A stretch of 64,000 bases of DNA from Oculatella sp. LEGE 06141 (GTDB taxonomy: Bacteria > Cyanobacteriota > Cyanobacteriia > Elainellales > Elainellaceae): positions 186,001 through 250,000 of the forward strand of contig NZ_JADEWO010000001.1 in NCBI RefSeq assembly GCF_015207605.1, written 5' to 3'. Both the position numbers and the translations under genes were made by a program. The notes beneath the pieces were generated by a model. It made no database searches. It had not been told where the DNA came from and was given only the letters and a program-made list of their open reading frames with translations. Shown here in pieces: positions 1-9,507 of the stretch; the stretch's first letter is position 1; every line of letters begins with the position of its first letter.

Positions 1-50
1 GTAACGCCATTACAGAATTTCACAAACGGCTGCTGGCAGCAGGTTTGTAA
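1..50 (+). CDS. 3' end of an upstream gene (partial)
   Basis: An open frame entering from the left edge can be read from base 3 and gives NAITEFHKRLLAAGL before a TAA ending at 50. Only about 15 residues are visible, so the product cannot be named. A hairpin terminator follows about 37 bases later, which supports this being a real gene end. Confidence 0.5.
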   Translation, partial: NAITEFHKRLLAAGL

Positions 51-86
51 CTCAGTTTCAAAGGTTTGACTCCGTTGTTAGATACC

Positions 87-114
87 AAAGAGGTCACTAG
101 TTGGCCTCTTTTTT
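87..114 (+). terminator. Rho-independent terminator
   Basis: The stem AAGAGG/CCTCTT with a short loop is followed directly by a run of T. It lies between the upstream partial gene and ftsW, so it most likely ends the upstream transcript. Confidence 0.7.
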
Positions 115-211
115 GTTGCATTTCATAGTCCGGACTTTACTTTTGAGGTGTTTGCTGGCATCCTGCTGGCGTAAGTTACTGTATGGCAACCCACTCTTTT
201 ATCATTAGGCC

Positions 212-1387
212 GTGAATCTCCGCGACTTCATTCCATTCCTAGATTCTTCTGTATCAACATGGGCGATCGAGGCCAGAGTGCTGCGATGGTTGACCTTTTT
301 GTGGCTATCCGTAGGGCTGATTGTCATGTTCTCCGCCTCCTACGCCGCCGCAGACGCTGAGCGTGGTGATGGACTGTACTACTTTAAGGTACAACTGCTG
401 TGGGTCGTTATTGGTCTAATTGGATTTAATATCCTTGTCCATTCGCCGCTTCGCTATATTTTGGGCATCGCAGATTGGTTCATGCTGGTGCTGCTGGCTT
501 TAATTCTCTCAACCCTGCTCCCAGGATTTGGCACCACGGTGAATGGAGCGACCCGCTGGCTGGCGATCGGTCCTTTTCTCATCCAGCCTTCCGAGTTAAT
601 CAAACCCTTTTTGGTGTTGCAAAGCGCCCGTGTATTTGGACAGTGGTCTAGATTAAGTTGGACAACGCGACTCACCTGGATTGCCGTTTTTGTGGTGCTT
701 ATGGCTGCCATCCTCTTGCAGCCCAACCTCAGTACAGCCGCACTGTGTGGCATGGTCGTTTGGCTCATCGCTTTAGCAGCAGGATTACCGTTTGCTTATC
801 TGGGTAGCACCGCGTGCAGCGGTTTGTTGCTAGCCATTGTCAGCATTAGTCTAAAAGAATATCAGCGACGGCGGGTTATCTCTTTTCTAAATCCGTGGGC
901 TGATCCGTCTCAAGATGGGTATCAGTTGATCCAGAGTCTCCTGGCGGTTGGCTCTGGTGGCTTTTGGGGAGCAGGCTTTGGTATGTCGCAACAAAAGCTG
1001 TTTTATTTGCCGATTCAATATACCGACTTTATCTTTGCGGTTTTCGCCGAAGAATTTGGGTTTGTCGGTTGCGTCCTGCTGTTAGGACTATTAGCAGCTT
1101 ATGCCGCGCTGGCGCTGATGGTTGCCCTCAAAGCCCGCAATCAGATTCATCAACTTGTAGCGATCGGCATCATGGTGCTAATGGTGGGTCAATCCCTTTT
1201 GAACATTGGCGTTGCCACGGGTGCACTGCCAACCACAGGGCTGCCCTTTCCCCTATTTAGCTACGGTGGCAGTTCCATGATTGCCAGTATGCTATCTGCC
1301 GGGTTGCTAATTCGGGTTGCCCGCGAAAGCAATGAAGCAGACGTTTTGTCGTTTCAAGAGCGGCGAACATCTGGCTCCAGGAGTTAG
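212..1387 (+). CDS. ftsW: FtsW, septal peptidoglycan glycosyltransferase (SEDS family)
   Basis: Polytopic SEDS protein of 391 residues that polymerises lipid II at the division septum together with a class B penicillin-binding protein. Seen in the sequence: 9-10 hydrophobic segments, NGATRW at about 111-116, QPSE at 125-128, a GYQLIQSLLAVGSGG loop at about 236-250, and the TDFIFA/EE signature at about 271-281. The last favours FtsW over RodA. Length is normal for the family. The start is GTG at 212. ccdA follows 153 bases downstream on the same strand. A RodA assignment is possible but less likely. Confidence 0.9.
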   Translation: MNLRDFIPFLDSSVSTWAIEARVLRWLTFLWLSVGLIVMFSASYAAADAERGDGLYYFKVQLLWVVIGLIGFNILVHSPLRYILGIADWFMLVLLALILSTLLPGFGTTVNGATRWLAIGPFLIQPSELIKPFLVLQSARVFGQWSRLSWTTRLTWIAVFVVLMAAILLQPNLSTAALCGMVVWLIALAAGLPFAYLGSTACSGLLLAIVSISLKEYQRRRVISFLNPWADPSQDGYQLIQSLLAVGSGGFWGAGFGMSQQKLFYLPIQYTDFIFAVFAEEFGFVGCVLLLGLLAAYAALALMVALKARNQIHQLVAIGIMVLMVGQSLLNIGVATGALPTTGLPFPLFSYGGSSMIASMLSAGLLIRVARESNEADVLSFQERRTSGSRS

Positions 1388-1540
1388 CTCAATCGATCGC
1401 CAGTCTTGCAGGAGAGCCGTATATTTCGCTGGTAATAGAGCGTGGCTGTAGATTAGGATCGGCTTCGATACAATCAAAAGAGAAGTGTTACAAATCTCAG
1501 CACTGCATTCATTCTGATTGCTACCTACCCACTGCACCCA

Positions 1541-2284
1541 ATGCTGGACGTCTTGCAAACTAAACTGTATGAACTGGAGCAATATGCCGATGCTCTTGTT
1601 TTTAACCAGTTGCACCATTTAACGCTCGTTAGTGTTGGCATTATTTTTCTGGCAGGGTTGTTAACCAGCCTTACCCCCTGTATGCTCTCAATGCTGCCCA
1701 TCACCATTGGCTACATTGGCGGATATGAAGCAAAAAGTCGGTTGCAAGCTGCCGCTCAGTCCACCTGGTTTTCATTAGGCTTAGCCACCACGCTGGCCGG
1801 GTTAGGAATATTAGCGGCAGTGGTTGGTAAGGTTTACGGTCAGGTTGGGATTGGACTCCCTATTATCGTGAGCATTATCGCCATCCTGATGGGATTAAAC
1901 CTGTTAGAAGCACTGCCCCTCCGCCTACCGTCGTGGGGTGGTATGGATTGGATTTCAACCGATTTGCCGGAGGGGGTACGCTCCTATTTCATAGGTTTAA
2001 CCTTTGGGCTAGTGGCATCGCCTTGCAGTACTCCCGTTTTGGCGACGCTGCTTGCCTGGATCTCTGCTACAAAAGATCCGTTTTTAGGCGGAGTGCTGTT
2101 GCTGTCTTATACAGCAGGCTATGTGGCTCCTTTGATTCTGGCAGGAACATTTACAGCATCCATTAAAAAGCTTTTAGATTTACGGCGCTGGTCTAGCTGG
2201 ATTACTCCTGTTAGTGGCGCGTTGTTGGTGGGGTTTGGTGTCTTTTCTCTACTGTTCCGTTTGTTTCCCGCAGGTGCGTACTGA
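1541..2284 (+). CDS. ccdA: CcdA, thiol-disulfide transporter for cytochrome c maturation
   Basis: Membrane protein of 247 residues in the CcdA/DsbD-beta family. It moves reducing equivalents across the thylakoid membrane to keep apocytochrome c haem-binding cysteines reduced. The two redox cysteines are visible in the paired motifs LTPCMLSMLP (Cys about 47) and SPCSTPVL (Cys about 162), each at the start of a three-helix repeat, so six membrane segments are expected. ccs1 follows on the same strand, the usual System II neighbourhood, so the two are probably cotranscribed. Confidence 0.92.
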   Translation: MLDVLQTKLYELEQYADALVFNQLHHLTLVSVGIIFLAGLLTSLTPCMLSMLPITIGYIGGYEAKSRLQAAAQSTWFSLGLATTLAGLGILAAVVGKVYGQVGIGLPIIVSIIAILMGLNLLEALPLRLPSWGGMDWISTDLPEGVRSYFIGLTFGLVASPCSTPVLATLLAWISATKDPFLGGVLLLSYTAGYVAPLILAGTFTASIKKLLDLRRWSSWITPVSGALLVGFGVFSLLFRLFPAGAY

Positions 2285-2413
2285 AACCGGGTGAAACAGC
2301 GAAATTTGGTTGTGGCTTAAAGGATGGTTCCAACGTGCCAACAGTCACTCGAACTGCATTCCGTCATTCATCGATCGCAACCTCAATTCAATGGCTCAGA
2401 ACCTATAGGTGCA

Positions 2414-3847
2414 ATGACTTCAGATACCCCCTCTGATAAACTATCCCTTCTTTGGAAAGTGCCGCAGCGCTACTTTCAGCAGGATTTACTGCCGCTACTG
2501 GCCGACTTGCGGCTGGCGATCGCTCTCCTCTTAACCATTGCCCTGTTCAGTATCTCTGGAACGGTACTGGAGCAGGGACAATCTACCGCCTTTTATCAAG
2601 CCAACTATCCAGAAGATCCGGCTCTGTTTGGGTTCCTCACGTGGAAAGCCATTCTGATGCTGGGGCTGGATCACGTTTACCGCACCTGGTGGTTTCTGGC
2701 CTTACTTATCCTGTTTGGATCGAGCCTGACGGCCTGCACCTTTACCCGCCAGTTTCCAGCGCTGGGGGCAGCCAAAAATTGGAAGTTTTATGACCAATCT
2801 CGCCAGTTTCAAAAGCTAGCGTTGAGTGCCGAACTGGATAACGGGTCACTGGATCAATTAACACCGCTATTGCAGCAGAAAAACTACCGCATCTTTCGAG
2901 ACGGCAATAAACTCTACGCCCGCAAAGGCATTACCGGACGCATTGGCCCTATTGTGGTTCACGCAGCCATGCTAATTATTTTGGCAGGAGCCATTTTAGG
3001 TGCGATGACTGGCTTTTTCGCCCAGGAGATGGTACCAAGCGGTCAAACCTTTCAAATTCACAATATCTTTGATGCTGGCCCGTGGGCAAAATCCCAGATT
3101 CCAACGGATTGGTCGGTGCGGGTCAACCGTTTTTGGATCGATTACACCTCCGAAGGCCGAATTGATCAGTTTTACTCCGACTTATCGGTTCTAGATACCC
3201 AGGGGCAAGAGCTTCAACGGAAAACGATTCATGTCAACGAACCGCTTCGCCACAAAGGGGTGACGTTGTATCAGGCAGATTGGGCGATCGCCGCCGTTCG
3301 GTTTCGCATTAACAACAGCCCAATGCTGCAATTACCCATGTCGCAACTCGCCACCGAAGGCAACGGACGGCTGTGGGGCACCTGGATTCCAACCAAGCCT
3401 GATTTGAGTGCAGGAGTGTCTCTGATTGCTAAAGACTTGCAGGGAATGCTGCTGATTTATGACATGGAAGGGAAACTGGTTTCGACGGTGCGGGAAGGCA
3501 TGTCAACCGAGGTGAATGGGGTGACGTTGGCGATCGCAGAAGTGATTGGCAGCACCGGACTGCAAATTAAAGCCGATCCGGGGATTCCGCTGGTATATAC
3601 CGGGTTTGGCTTATTGATGCTGGGTGTGGTTATGAGCTATGTGTCACACTCGCAGGTGTGGGCACTGGAGGAAAGCGATCGCAACCCGCCGGATTCATCT
3701 ACGCCTCGCTTCTATGTTGGTGGACGGACTAATCGGGCACAGGTCACGTTTGAACGAGAGTTACTAGAAATATTGGATCGTTTAAGCCAAGCCGAGTCCG
3801 TGGCTCCGTCTGTAGCAACGGTGACTGAATTATCCAGTGTGAGCTAA
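2414..3847 (+). CDS. ccs1: Ccs1 (ResB-like) cytochrome c biogenesis protein
   Basis: System II haem chaperone/ligase subunit that works with CcsA to attach haem to c-type cytochromes such as cyt f and cyt c6. The sequence has three N-terminal membrane segments (the first in the [19 protein letters not shown] stretch), a segment after the GPIVVHAAM motif whose His is a candidate haem ligand, a large lumenal domain and a last helix before MSYVSHS. The frame is open from an ATG at 2324, but homologues start near MTSDTPSD, so the ATG at 2414 (477 residues) is preferred. It pairs functionally with ccdA just upstream. Confidence 0.88.
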   Translation: MTSDTPSDKLSLLWKVPQRYFQQDLLPLLADLRLAIALLLTIALFSISGTVLEQGQSTAFYQANYPEDPALFGFLTWKAILMLGLDHVYRTWWFLALLILFGSSLTACTFTRQFPALGAAKNWKFYDQSRQFQKLALSAELDNGSLDQLTPLLQQKNYRIFRDGNKLYARKGITGRIGPIVVHAAMLIILAGAILGAMTGFFAQEMVPSGQTFQIHNIFDAGPWAKSQIPTDWSVRVNRFWIDYTSEGRIDQFYSDLSVLDTQGQELQRKTIHVNEPLRHKGVTLYQADWAIAAVRFRINNSPMLQLPMSQLATEGNGRLWGTWIPTKPDLSAGVSLIAKDLQGMLLIYDMEGKLVSTVREGMSTEVNGVTLAIAEVIGSTGLQIKADPGIPLVYTGFGLLMLGVVMSYVSHSQVWALEESDRNPPDSSTPRFYVGGRTNRAQVTFERELLEILDRLSQAESVAPSVATVTELSSVS

Positions 3848-3994
3848 CCAGACAACAAGCTTTTCGGTTTCTTAAGCATTGCAGCCTGCGATCGCTTGCA
3901 TAATTCGTCATGATGGAGCTAGTCTGGCTGAGATTGTTGCAACAGCCTGACGTCCCAAGATCAAGTTCCTTCAACCTGTGAGGAAGGTAAACCA

Positions 3995-4090
3995 ATGGAA
4001 ACGAGTGAACTGCTAACGTTAATCCTGCTGCTTAGCCCTGGTCTGCTGCTGTCTGTCTTGGTGATGGCTGTCTTTTCGGTCGGTGGCTAG
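3995..4090 (+). CDS. 31-residue single-helix membrane peptide
   Basis: A short ORF starts at ATG 3995 after an AGGAAGG ribosome-binding site and ends at TAG 4090. It encodes METSELLTLILLLSPGLL followed by LSVLVMAVFSVGG, almost entirely one hydrophobic helix. The size and layout resemble the small subunits of photosynthetic complexes, but I do not match it to PetG/L/M/N, PsaI/M or any Psb subunit. It lies between ccs1 and the nucleotidyltransferase gene on the same strand. Reality of the gene is supported by the ribosome-binding site and composition, not by recognised homology. Confidence 0.5.
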   Translation: METSELLTLILLLSPGLLLSVLVMAVFSVGG

Positions 4091-4105
4091 CTAGCTTCTG
4101 AATCA

Positions 4106-4897
4106 ATGCGAAAGGCAATTGTAGAGAGTCTAACCACCGCGCTAAAACTGCATGATTTTGTCCTGGCAATGTGGCAAGGAGGATCAGCAGCGCATGGGCA
4201 TACAGACGAGTGGTCAGACCTTGATCTTCAAGTTATTGTTCAAGATGCGTGGGTTGAGCAAACGCTTGTACTCATTGAGCAGACATTAACCACGATCGCT
4301 CCAATTCGCTTCCAGCATCGAGTTCCAGAACCAACCTGGCATGGACACGCCCAGTGCTTTTATGGGCTAGAAGCGACCAATCCATTCCTATTTTTGGATC
4401 TAGTTATTCTCCAGCAAAGTAGCCCCAACCATTTTTTAGATAGGGAAAGAAACGGCACGGTCATTGTCAGCTTCGATAAGATGGCTCTGCTGGTTCAACA
4501 TCCGTTAAACTGGGACGAGCATCTCGCCAAGATGCGTCAGAGCTTCAATCAACTACAGGAGACGTTTGAGCTACGGCAACGACTAGTCCAGAAAGAAATT
4601 CACCGCAAACACTGGGTAGAAGCAGTAATGGGCTATCATAAGTGGACTTTGCAGCCGTTGATAGAACTGCTAGGAATGCTTTACCGACCCTATCGCTACG
4701 ATTTCAACGCAAAATACTTTAGTCGTGATTTTCCACCAGAGGTCAAGGCTCGCGTAGAACCCTTGTTGTGTGTCACCGAGTTGGCCGATCTAAAACACAA
4801 GCAACGGCTAGCAGAGGATCTTTTTGTTGAAGTATTGCCCCAGGTTGGATTGGCATTGCGATCGCCTCAATCATCTATCCCAGTCGATCCTGGATAA
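4106..4897 (+). CDS. Nucleotidyltransferase-fold protein
   Basis: Protein of 263 residues whose N-terminus carries the pol-beta superfamily nucleotidyltransferase signature: GGS at 25-27, then an SDLDL stretch at about 37-41, with a possible third carboxylate in FLFLDLV near residue 95. The helical C-terminal half resembles substrate-binding domains of aminoglycoside nucleotidyltransferases. The substrate is unknown, and a resistance role should not be assumed. It starts 15 bases after the small membrane peptide ends. No clear ribosome-binding site is seen. Confidence 0.7.
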   Translation: MRKAIVESLTTALKLHDFVLAMWQGGSAAHGHTDEWSDLDLQVIVQDAWVEQTLVLIEQTLTTIAPIRFQHRVPEPTWHGHAQCFYGLEATNPFLFLDLVILQQSSPNHFLDRERNGTVIVSFDKMALLVQHPLNWDEHLAKMRQSFNQLQETFELRQRLVQKEIHRKHWVEAVMGYHKWTLQPLIELLGMLYRPYRYDFNAKYFSRDFPPEVKARVEPLLCVTELADLKHKQRLAEDLFVEVLPQVGLALRSPQSSIPVDPG

Positions 4898-4984
4898 AGA
4901 TAGCGACAGGTGGGGCTTCACGCTGGGTTTGTATTTTGGTATTTTCTGTAACAGACTGTGATGTAGCCCAACACTCTACCGTTC

Positions 4985-5269
4985 ATGACTGCTTGCGAAG
5001 AATGCTGTTGCAGAGGTGTAACATTGCCTCTGTTCTCTTCTATGCCTTCCTCAACCATGTCCCCCCTGTTCAAATACAGCATTACTCCAATAGATGAAGG
5101 CGTATTGCTACGAATTTGGGAACCTGCGCCAATGAACGAAATTAGAGCAAAGCCCTTTTTGTTTATGGCAAAGCATCGCCTGCCGTCTGATGATGAAGCC
5201 CAGGCCATGCTGGATCAATATATGGCTGCCTACAACAAGCTCATCTGCAAGCAGCCATCTAACGTTTAA
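4985..5269 (+). CDS. Small hypothetical protein
   Basis: Up to 94 residues. The Cys-rich first 20 residues look like a translated leader, and internal ATGs at 5042 or 5057 would give a more natural protein beginning MSPLFKYSITPIDEG. The C-terminal part (PSDDEAQAMLDQYMAAYNKL) has the composition of a folded helical protein. It ends 5 bases before the convergent flotillin gene. There is no strong ribosome-binding site and no recognised family. An overlapping minus-strand frame is less protein-like. Confidence 0.4.
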   Translation: MTACEECCCRGVTLPLFSSMPSSTMSPLFKYSITPIDEGVLLRIWEPAPMNEIRAKPFLFMAKHRLPSDDEAQAMLDQYMAAYNKLICKQPSNV

Positions 5270-5273
5270 CCGG

Positions 5274-7268
5274 TTAGAACCGGACAGCATCATCGCCATC
5301 AACAGATGGAACCCACTCGGTTGGATTCACTACCACCGAGGTCGATGGGCGATCGTCACTAGATGAAGTACCGCCATTGTTGAGCAGTTTACCAACCTGC
5401 CCGATCAGCGTTCCTAAGTTGCCCTCGTCTAGCAGCGTATTGATGAGAGCAAGACCGCTGGTCGAGAGTAACAGCTTGTTGATATCCTGAGCGCCATTGC
5501 TGCCGTTACCGTTTGCACCTGGAAAGGCATACACACGCGCATCGCCCAATACACCAGGTTGCGGAGCAAGCGCCTGCAACACTTCTGGCAACCGCTCTGC
5601 CAGTTCAGGCCAGATGGTGTTAATCACCTCAGCCGTCAAGTTGGCGTTGCTGATCAAATTTCGGGCAAGCATCTGCTCTTTTAAGCCTTCTGCGTCTGCC
5701 AAACTTTTATCTCGATTGGCCTGCGCCAACGTGCGGATGGCTTCTGCTTCTAGCTCAGCCGCCTGTTTGGCAATCTCGGCCTGCCGCCGCCGCCTGAATA
5801 CATCCAGTTCCACCACGTTTTGGTCGGCGATGCGACGTTCTTCGGCTTCCCGTTGAGCAGCGATCACAGCCAGTTGACGCTGCCGTTCGGCCACTTCAAT
5901 TTCGGTCGCTGTACTCACCGAGGCTTCTGCTTTAGCTCGTTGAGCTTCTGCCAGAAAGCTTTCGCGTCGTTTGTCGGCGATCGCAATTGCCAGATCTTCT
6001 TGTGCCACTCGCGCCATCCGCTCCGACTCTGCCACCTGCACCTGCGCCTCAAGCCGCTGAGAGTCAACCGTTTTTTGGCGAGTAATGTTTGCTATTTCCG
6101 ATTCCTGAAGCTGAAGCGCCTGCACAACCTTCAATTTCTTTTGACGTTCTTCCAGTTCAATATCTGCGTCAATCTGGCTCTGCTGAATCCCCAGCTTCCG
6201 CCGAATTTCTTCTTCCTCCACTGCCTTTTCTTGCAAAATTTTGGTGCGTTGGGTTGCCGCTGCTTCCTTGGCCTTTGCTTCTTGAGTTTCTCGCTCTCGT
6301 TGAGCTTTGAGCGCCTCTACTTGAAACTGCTGTTCCAGGCGAACGCTTTCTTTTTCTTGCTCAATTTGCAGCGATCGCTTCTGTGCATCCAGTTCTTTTT
6401 GCTCAAGCGTTACCTGGGTTACCAGTTCAACTTCTCGCTTTTGTTGAATCGATCGTTGAATGGTTTCCGTCCGCAGTCGCACACCCTGAGCATCAAAGAA
6501 ATTGTTGGTGTCGTATGTATCGCTTTCCTGAATTTCAGAAATCGCAATGTTGTTGAGCGTTAGTCCCACTTTGCCTAAGTCTTGCTGTACTAAGTTGAGA
6601 ACTTCCTGAGCAAACCCAAGCTTGTCAGAATCAATCTCAGCCAGGTTCTTGGTTTTTGCTGCCGCTCGAATAGCATCATCGGCACGTTTTTCCAGCGCAT
6701 TTTTGATGTCCTCTGGCGTGATCTTGCCAGCCTGAGACAAACGCGCTGCTGCCGTCAATACATCCTCTTCCGAGGCATTGATACAAACATAAAATGTGAC
6801 CCGCATATCAGCTCGCAGGTAATCTTTGGTTCGCACGGCCAACTTACCAGTACGCTCCACGTCGATCGAAATTTCCCGCAGCGGAACGCGGGTTAGCTCA
6901 TGAAATCCGGGTAAGACAACGCAGCCCCCGTTTAGAATCACTGATTTCTTTTTAACGAAGACACCGCCCGTCCGCACAAACGCCTCGTTGTTGGGCGTAA
7001 TCACATACACCCTGGTATAAGCCCAGACGCTGACCAACAACAGCACAATCAAACCAACAATCAGGCTGGGAAAAACTAGCAAGCCACTCACCTGGCCGAC
7101 CACAGGCGGTGCAGTTGGCATCGTTGTCAGGCTGGCTGGAGTTGAAGAAGCAACCAGCACAGCATTGTCGTTCTCACCATCCATTTGGGAGAAAGCCGTG
7201 GCAACCCCATCCAGATCAACGGTTGCCAGAGTAGGGAGGGACTGAACAAATGTAAGCCAGAACAACAT
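5274..7268 (-). CDS. floT: Flotillin/SPFH-domain membrane scaffold protein
   Basis: SPFH-family protein of about 664 residues that probably organises membrane microdomains. After a polar N-terminal stretch there is one membrane helix (VFPSLIVGLIVLLLVSVWAY), then the SPFH domain (NNEAFVRTGG onward), then a long Glu/Gln/Arg/Ala-rich coiled coil covering roughly the middle third, and a glycine/serine-rich tail. The frame is open to 7343, but the ATG at 7268 has an AGGA site and lies 10 bases after the upstream gene's stop, so it is chosen. The partner gene upstream encodes an NfeD/YqiJ-like protein, the standard flotillin companion. Confidence 0.88.
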   Translation of the reverse strand: MLFWLTFVQSLPTLATVDLDGVATAFSQMDGENDNAVLVASSTPASLTTMPTAPPVVGQVSGLLVFPSLIVGLIVLLLVSVWAYTRVYVITPNNEAFVRTGGVFVKKKSVILNGGCVVLPGFHELTRVPLREISIDVERTGKLAVRTKDYLRADMRVTFYVCINASEEDVLTAAARLSQAGKITPEDIKNALEKRADDAIRAAAKTKNLAEIDSDKLGFAQEVLNLVQQDLGKVGLTLNNIAISEIQESDTYDTNNFFDAQGVRLRTETIQRSIQQKREVELVTQVTLEQKELDAQKRSLQIEQEKESVRLEQQFQVEALKAQRERETQEAKAKEAAATQRTKILQEKAVEEEEIRRKLGIQQSQIDADIELEERQKKLKVVQALQLQESEIANITRQKTVDSQRLEAQVQVAESERMARVAQEDLAIAIADKRRESFLAEAQRAKAEASVSTATEIEVAERQRQLAVIAAQREAEERRIADQNVVELDVFRRRRQAEIAKQAAELEAEAIRTLAQANRDKSLADAEGLKEQMLARNLISNANLTAEVINTIWPELAERLPEVLQALAPQPGVLGDARVYAFPGANGNGSNGAQDINKLLLSTSGLALINTLLDEGNLGTLIGQVGKLLNNGGTSSSDDRPSTSVVVNPTEWVPSVDGDDAVRF

Positions 7269-7278
7269 AGGGGAGTTC

Positions 7279-7962
7279 CTAACGTGAATCTTTAGTAGAG
7301 GAGTTCGCAAGCCAGCGGTCTTGATCCGCGCTGTCTTTGACAATGACTAAGTAGAGCAGTGCCATCCGCTCGATGACTAAAATTTTTTCACCGCGCTGGG
7401 GCACCACCGTGGCCCATTCTGGTAGTGCAGCGTTCACCGTAACCAAATTACGCGCCGGGTCGAGGACATCGACTTGACCGATTTTGTTTTCTTGAATCAA
7501 CGGAATGCGGACGGTACTCACAGTGCCAACACAGCCCACCAGGCGATCGCTACCGGCATCTTCACCAAAGGAAGCAAACGCTTGCCCCATCGGTCGAGCA
7601 ATCATGCCACCCAGCACCATGGCAATTGCCAAAGCACCAAACAAAACGCCAAGCCCAATAGCACCCGACGGCATCTCGCCCCAATGTTCACCAACCGCCA
7701 CATTGAGCATCCACCCTGCTGTCCCCCAAATGCTCAGGTCAGTAGCCAGCAGCAAAATTAAAGGTGCTTTACCAATGCCAAGCCATCCCAGCGCTTGAGA
7801 TGCCTCAAAACCACCATCCGCATCGGTGTCTATATCAACATCTGCATCGGCATCCACATCGAAATCATCATCCCCTCCACCCGACACCACCACAATGGCG
7901 AATAGGAGGACTCCCATTCCTAGAAAAATCCAATAGGGTACATTGGCAACATCAAACAGCAT
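7279..7962 (-). CDS. NfeD/YqiJ-like OB-fold membrane protein, flotillin partner
   Basis: Protein of 227 residues with an N-terminal hydrophobic helix (VPYWIFLGMGVLLFAIVVV), an aspartate-rich alternating segment at about 31-52 (DDDFDVDADADVDIDTDADG), two or three more helices, and a C-terminal beta-rich domain (GCVGTVSTVRIP... VVPQRGEKILVIE) typical of the OB-fold in NfeD-like proteins. It is the first gene of a two-gene minus-strand operon with the flotillin. It likely acts in the same membrane complex. Partnership is inferred from context. Confidence 0.8.
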   Translation of the reverse strand: MLFDVANVPYWIFLGMGVLLFAIVVVSGGGDDDFDVDADADVDIDTDADGGFEASQALGWLGIGKAPLILLLATDLSIWGTAGWMLNVAVGEHWGEMPSGAIGLGVLFGALAIAMVLGGMIARPMGQAFASFGEDAGSDRLVGCVGTVSTVRIPLIQENKIGQVDVLDPARNLVTVNAALPEWATVVPQRGEKILVIERMALLYLVIVKDSADQDRWLANSSTKDSR

Positions 7963-8586
7963 GGCTGCAACAGGCGACTAATAGTTGAACAAATGATTAA
8001 AATCAAGCGGGCTATAAAGACGGTAACAGTGCGTGCGATCGCACATGAAGCAGACGATTTATGGTGCAATTCCGCCGTTCAAGCCAGAAATCTGATGCGA
8101 GCTTTCAATGGGAAACTGGCAGAAACAGGGAAATTGCTAAACCAAATCCACTGACTTTAAATACAATTCGGCAGCGACGCTTACGGAATGACGTTACTTT
8201 AAGACTACCCAGACTCCAGAACGGCTAACCGAAGGTTGATCAACTGCCGAACAATCAACTGCTTAAGCAGGTGTGAGACGCAACGTAGCAACTCATTCAG
8301 ATTATTTTTTGCTCAAGCCTAGCTCACAATATGCAAAAACCAATGAGGTTGAGCTTGAGATGATATCTTTTTTAACCTATCAAATGGGTATTCCAGGAAA
8401 CGCTAATCCTGGCGCTCTGCAATTGTGTGAATTGCAGGCCAGCAGCAGAGCAGGCTAATCCTGTGTTGGTCAATCAGGTTCGGGGTTACATCTCGCTCCC
8501 CACCCCCTCAGCTTGTCCCAATGCGTTCACCAAAAACTGTTTCAATCATGCGATCGCTGCAAACTGGGAAGAGAACCACAGTCACA
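7963..8586. other. Intergenic stretch, no supported gene
   Basis: Contains only short overlapping frames (for example 8273-8458 and 8427-8666) without ribosome-binding sites or protein-like composition. It must hold the promoter of the minus-strand flotillin operon at its left end. A TGCGATCGCA palindrome lies near 8034. I see no RNA gene or repeat. Confidence 0.5.
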
Positions 8587-8844
8587 CTACTCTAATTCCT
8601 CTAATTCCTCAGCCTCCATTTCTTGCAACGATTGCCAGCCCGCATGCCACAGTGCCCGATCCTTGAGCTGCTTGGCGTTGAGCCAAAATCTTACAGACGG
8701 ATCGCAGGCCGCTACCATTTCGGCAAAGACCCACTGATCCTCATTTTTGCGATTAACAACCTGGAAGTGACGCCATCCCCATGTCGTTTGCTGAGCTGTC
8801 CACCGAGAACCAACTAAGTGAGGAAACTTCTGCTTCTTGGGCAT
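8587..8844 (-). CDS. Tryptophan-rich TIGR02450 family protein
   Basis: Small soluble protein of 85 residues from the ATG at 8844 (an upstream in-frame ATG at 8856 is also possible). The conserved core is plainly recognisable: KKQKFPHLVGSRWTA, TWGWRHFQV, VAACDPSVRFWLNAKQLKD and RALWHAGW, with six tryptophans. This is a widespread family in cyanobacteria and proteobacteria of unknown function. The tail is strongly acidic (EAEELEELE). It stands alone between two intergenic regions. Confidence 0.8.
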   Translation of the reverse strand: MPKKQKFPHLVGSRWTAQQTTWGWRHFQVVNRKNEDQWVFAEMVAACDPSVRFWLNAKQLKDRALWHAGWQSLQEMEAEELEELE

Positions 8845-8958
8845 TTCCTGCTGCAATCAAATGTTGACAAGTCTTATCTTGAGAATGCCATATTTAGAAA
8901 GAGCGTGCAGACCACCCACCAAGCTTGCAGATCAATATTTAGAATCTGAACAAGTCCT

Positions 8959-9507
8959 ATGGTCATTCTTGAACCCATTCAGTCGAAATATTGCTCAGTC
9001 CCCCGGCATGTTGGGATCTTGACATTTGCCAGCATCATTTCATTCACAGGAATCATCTTTATCAGTACGGAGCAGCTCACCACCCTCACCTGCTGGCGAA
9101 GTTCGTTATCCAACCTGGAAGAGATTCAAGGAGGCTGTACCATTACAACGGCACGACGGTTTATGTCGTCGAGTCAGACGATCGCGCTCCACCATTTACA
9201 GGCTGCACGTTTAGAGCAACGTCATCAGCACCGCTACCACATTAGTTATCAGGTAGTCTTGCAAACCGACAGCGGCGAGGTGCCGATTACCAGTGCAGCG
9301 CCCCCGGCAAAACGGTGGAAGGAAGAGGTCGCCGCCGATATTAATCGTTTTCTGCATACTCCCCAACAAACCAATTTGCAGATCCAACTAGACAACCAGG
9401 ATTGGGCCGGCATTTTTGGGTTCTCAGTCGCGGTCATTGGCACGGGATGTAGCCTGTTTGCCAGACAAATCAACCAAAATCTTAGCCACTACAACAGTAA
9501 CGGTTGA
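8959..9507 (+). CDS. Cyanobacterial membrane protein of unknown function
   Basis: Up to 182 residues. There is a hydrophobic segment at about 19-36 (GILTFASIISFTGIIFIS), then a short region with two cysteines (LTCWR and GGCTIT), a soluble section (ALHHLQAARLEQRH... VVLQTDSGEVPIT), and a second helix near 151-168 (GIFGFSVAVIGTGCSLFA). This order resembles a family of two-helix cyanobacterial proteins in which the middle part probably forms a small beta domain. The exact start is unsure. No neighbour gives a clue to function. Confidence 0.6.
   Translation: MVILEPIQSKYCSVPRHVGILTFASIISFTGIIFISTEQLTTLTCWRSSLSNLEEIQGGCTITTARRFMSSSQTIALHHLQAARLEQRHQHRYHISYQVVLQTDSGEVPITSAAPPAKRWKEEVAADINRFLHTPQQTNLQIQLDNQDWAGIFGFSVAVIGTGCSLFARQINQNLSHYNSNG

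Noticed and set aside
5820-6563. 247-codon plus-strand frame opposite the flotillin gene
   Set aside because: Antisense shadow: Phe/Cys/Leu-rich translation caused by the coiled-coil codons of the flotillin.
8273-8737. Several 60-80 codon plus-strand frames
   Set aside because: They overlap one another and the TIGR02450 gene, lack ribosome-binding sites and have random composition.
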